64,000 nucleotides of DNA, from positions 39,545,225 through 39,609,224 of the forward strand of contig CM054138.1 of the NCBI GenBank assembly GCA_028751875.1, given 5' to 3'. The notes below the pieces were generated by a model. It was not told the DNA's origin. It did not search any database and saw only the letters and a program-made list of their open reading frames with translations. Below are positions 61,080 to 64,000 of the stretch, in pieces. Position 1 is the first letter of the stretch, and each line of letters opens with the position of its first letter. Source of the stretch: Rapana venosa. Its lineage: Eukaryota; Mollusca; Gastropoda; Neogastropoda; Muricidae. The position numbers and the translations under genes are program-made.

Positions 61080-62030
61080 GTCATGTTGGTCTGTTTCTGT
61101 TATCGCTTTACTTGTCCATCCATTTATTTGTGCTGGACTTGATATATCACACATCATGATGGGTGCTCTGTCTTTTCCCGCCATTGTTGGAAACTGTTAT
61201 ATTGGTTGACTTCTATTGGACAACTCTGTGTGGGTGTGTGCATGCATGCATTAATTCTTTAACTTACCATCTTTACTTAAGTGATATTAAAGGAGTGGGG
61301 AAGGTGTGTATGTATGTGAGAGAGAGGGGAAGGAACGCAAGAGAGAATGGAAGCCACACAAAAAAAGTAAAAGATGTGAACAACTGGGTACTAGGAATGC
61401 AGTTAAATTACATGGATGCTAATCAACCTTAAAGAAATGGACAAATAGGGCTATGATATACAAGTATATCAAAAAGATCTTCACCTGAAGTTATGTCCGC
61501 AACACTGTCTTCAGAAATACTACTGCAGAAGACAGTCTTTGGCAAGAAGGAATTAATCTTTTAGCAATGAAATAGTGTGTGTGTGTAGACAGTGAGAGAA
61601 AGTGTGTGCATGTATGTGTATGCATTTGCGTGTGAGAAAGAGAGATAATGTGTTCGTGTGAGACTGAGCAAGAGAGAGAGAAAGACTCAAAGAGACAGCA
61701 AGAGAGGCTATTCCAAGTGTAAAGTGTGCTGAGGTGACTGAGGATAATGTGCCGATGGAACAATGCTTCACAGGCCATTGATGTAAATGAAGCTAATGTT
61801 GATTGACAGGCATTCCTTGTTGCACATTGTAACTTCTGGCTGCCGTTCAATTCAACATCCCATCCCCCAGTTCCCTTTGCAATGGGAAAAGTGCTGATGC
61901 AATAAATCATATGAATCCAATCTCCTCACGCACGCGCACACACACAAATTCACAACCAAATATATATATAAAAAGAAATATGAACATGTATACTGTTATA
62001 TCTTTAATGAAAACAAACAAAGCAGATTCT
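61080..62030. other. Intergenic stretch before the SDR gene
   Basis: GA-rich patches (61315-61345, 61635-61700) and an AATAAA at about 61902 on the + strand. Nothing coding seen. Confidence 0.5.
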
Positions 62031-62651
62031 TTTATTTGATGTACACAATTTTATCATTTTCATATGTGTATAAACCAGCAGTAGATTAGAAGCCATCAGT
62101 GGGGATTGTCATTCAAGATAAATTCTAGTTTCAAACAAAGTGACTAGCTAGTATATGGCACTGGGAGAGCACTGGCAAATATTCTCATTGTGATAAAACG
62201 TCCTTCTTCACACAGGTTTCAACAAACACCAAGTTTCTAGCCTCACAAACTATAATTATGATCACACACTAGGTGAAAATTAAAAAAACAACTGGCAGAA
62301 CTTTTAACAGCTACAGCAAAGATGATTGAACAGGAGCCATCTTTCTCATTGTTTACATTTGCATAGTCAAAAGCTTTTACTGGAATCAAGACTTATCATT
62401 ATGTTACATTTCTTACAATGTTGTTATAAATCTCCACCTACCAGCAGCAACACATTCATAAAGAGAAACTAAAACTACCAACTACACACTATCCAGAACA
62501 AAACTCTGATACAAAACATACTATTTTGAAATAAACAATTCCACTCAAATCATCTAGTATAGACTATATGTAACCACCTCCATCCCTGATTTTCATTGTA
62601 ATTGTTGCTATCAAAGCACAATTCCTTTTATGAAATGCCCTTACCAATAGC
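62031..62651 (-). other. Probable 3' UTR of the SDR gene with polyadenylation signal
   Basis: On the - strand an AATAAA lies at 62031-62036, about 620 bases after the stop codon, followed by a T/G-rich stretch (CTTTGTTTGTTTTC) like a downstream element. The sequence between is AT-rich without long reading frames. Inferred; an earlier or later signal is possible. Confidence 0.4.
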
Positions 62652-63055
62652 CTACCAGGGCAGAAATGACCCGTCATAATTGAACAGCTTCCCTGCAGAA
62701 TCGACCGTCATCTTGGTCACAAGGGACCAGATATTTTTTACGCTGGTTTCTGTATCCAGATCTCCCGCCGGTCCTCCCATGTCCGTTTTCACCCACCCTG
62801 GATGAACGGCTGTCACCAGAATTCCTGAATTCTTCAGTTCTGAAGACATGATGGCGGTGGCCATGTTCAGCGCGGACTTGGAGATGCGGTAGTGGTAGGC
62901 GTTGTGACTGCCGCTGCTCAGCGACTTCTCCACCGACCCCATGATGGAGGAGATGTTGATGACGGCCGCGCGCTGACAGCCCACAGCAAGCGCCTGGTTT
63001 CCCTCCGCAGCCTTCTTCAGGAGAGGCAGAAACTTCTGAGTCATCATCACAGGGG
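62652..63055 (-). CDS. Short-chain dehydrogenase/reductase (sniffer / C-factor-like), last exon
   Basis: The last coding exon of a gene on the - strand; 2 nt of a split codon plus 133 codons and TAG. The acceptor on the - strand reads GTGATTGTGTTTGCAG. Visible SDR features, numbered from the first full codon: 'MMTQKFLPLLKKAA' (helix after the NNAG region), 'VINISSIMGS' with catalytic Ser about 36, 'YHYRISKSALN' with the catalytic Tyr55-x-x-x-Lys59 (Tyr at 62889-62891), and 'GILVTAVHPGWVKTDMGG', the typical PG loop of the C-factor/sniffer group. The family reduces carbonyls with NADPH and has about 250 residues. The N-terminal Rossmann part (TGxxxGIG) must lie in exons beyond 64000. It runs toward the CCDC88 gene (convergent). 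The exact substrate cannot be told. Confidence 0.93.
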
Positions 63056-64000
63056 CTGCAAACACAATCACACAAAACTGATTTTTTTAAAATCTAAAAT
63101 GGTAAAATTACAATGGCTACTATAAATACTAAAATCCTTAAGACAGGTTTACAAAATATTCCTTAGACACTGATACAGATCTTCATGCCCAGCACCCACA
63201 AAAATGACCCTTGGATGTCAAAATTATAAACCATAATAAAAATCCAAGATTCACAGGAGAAGATCATCCTGAAGTGATGTTAATGGGTCATGAGAATTTC
63301 AGCTGTCAGGATTTTTTTTAAAGGCAGAAAAAATAGATATGGGGGTAAACGGTAGAGAGATGGGTGGGAGAAATAATAGAGGGATAGGAGGGGAAATGAT
63401 AGCACAGGTGGGGAAAATGTTAGAGGGATCAGTGGGGAAATGTGCTGATTCATGGCAAACACAACAAGGGTTGGGGTATGTATATACACAGCGAGTACAC
63501 ACACTGGCAAAGAGTGCTGTTTGCTCAGGAGATAACAGCTAGCTGATAGCAATGGACTGCATGCACACCCATACTGGCTGGATGTCGACACTGTCCCACC
63601 ACTGAATATGGCCTCTCCTATTACATGCATGCAACTCTGTGTACAGATGCCCCTCAACAAGGCTGTAAGAAAACAACACATGAATCAGACATAGATTATG
63701 ACATAAATACTGTTTTTGTAAAAGGACTATTTACTTTTTTCTTCCTTATCTCCTTTCCCTCAACAACAATGACCAAGCCATTTTCATTATCTCCAGTGTA
63801 AGGCCACTATAAGGCCAATATCATGGAAAGCAAACCAAATTCCTGCGTCTGATAGATCACAAAGGGAGTGTTTCTGGCAAACAATTGATTTACCAAACCT
63901 CGATATGACATGTCCCATATATCTGCTAAAGGCACTGCTATTTTATGCCTCAGTAAGTTCTGCCACAGATGAGATGACCTCTACAGCAACAAAAAGCAGG
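63056..64000 (-). other. Intron of the SDR gene
   Basis: No SDR-like exon (NNAG or glycine-rich motif) was found upstream of the last exon on the - strand, so this stretch is taken as intron. It is AT-rich and includes a purine-rich block with GGGGAAATG-type units at about 63330-63440. Nothing else recognised. Confidence 0.5.

Larger units (their letters stand above)
58040..61080 (+). repeat. 45/50/54-bp minisatellite, about 60 copies
   Basis: The core TATCCACCTTTGTCATGTAA followed by TCATTGNTCTGTTT. Three zones differ in unit length: 54 bp with ATCACTACCTGTTT (58045-58510), 50 bp with CTGTTATCACTTTACC (about 58570-58900), and mostly 45 bp with ATCATTTTACC (58900-60700, and 60905-61080 decaying). 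CCACTTTTG and CCACCTTTG variants alternate. Two foreign pieces interrupt it. Confidence 0.96.

Noticed and set aside
58040..61080. CRISPR-like look (short repeats at regular spacing)
   Set aside because: There are no unique spacers. The whole unit is repeated, so it is a minisatellite in eukaryotic DNA. The same holds for the 35-bp array at 37.8 kb.

Overview
The window looks like nuclear DNA of a mollusc, most likely a caenogastropod snail. The reasons are large introns with GT-AG borders, very abundant CA/GT microsatellites, several long minisatellites, and many copies of tRNA-derived SINEs of types I associate with gastropod genomes (from memory, not from a search). No prokaryotic operon, CRISPR array, phage or viral gene was seen.

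One gene fills most of the window. From 2435 to 45841 on the + strand, 25 exons join in phase (6414 coding bases, 2137 residues plus stop) into the C-terminal nine tenths or so of a CCDC88-family protein (Girdin/GIV, Daple, Gipie). The N-terminal HOOK domain and first exons lie upstream of base 1. The encoded part has the end of the Hook-proximal region (exons 1-3), a very long coiled coil (exons 3-19, including a 1023-bp exon at 21193-22215), a basic stretch (exons 19-21), the G-alpha-binding-and-activating (GBA) motif in exon 23, and a disordered R/P/S/Q-rich tail. The tail ends in Gly-Cys-Val, the Daple-type PDZ-binding C-terminus. The gene thus carries both G-protein and Dishevelled-type signalling modules in one locus.

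A second, convergent gene enters from the right. 62652-63055 on the - strand is the last coding exon of a short-chain dehydrogenase/reductase of the sniffer/C-factor-like type, with its Tyr-x-x-x-Lys pair. Its N-terminal exons lie beyond base 64000.

Between and inside the genes are repeats. There is a TTAA-flanked MITE (4517-4828), at least four SINE-like families, and minisatellites of 20 bp (19.3-20.5 kb), 35 bp (37.8-38.8 kb) and 45/50/54 bp (58.0-61.1 kb). Two arrays are unusual because they were built from an exon 3' edge plus its own 5' splice site: 11.69-12.90 kb from exon 6 and 30.29-30.82 kb from exon 18. In the first, two units also gained an AG and now look like complete 39-nt in-frame microexons. 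These exon-edge arrays, together with GT-repeat tracts directly before several splice acceptors, are the most unusual structures here. From 45.8 to 62.0 kb I see no convincing coding sequence.
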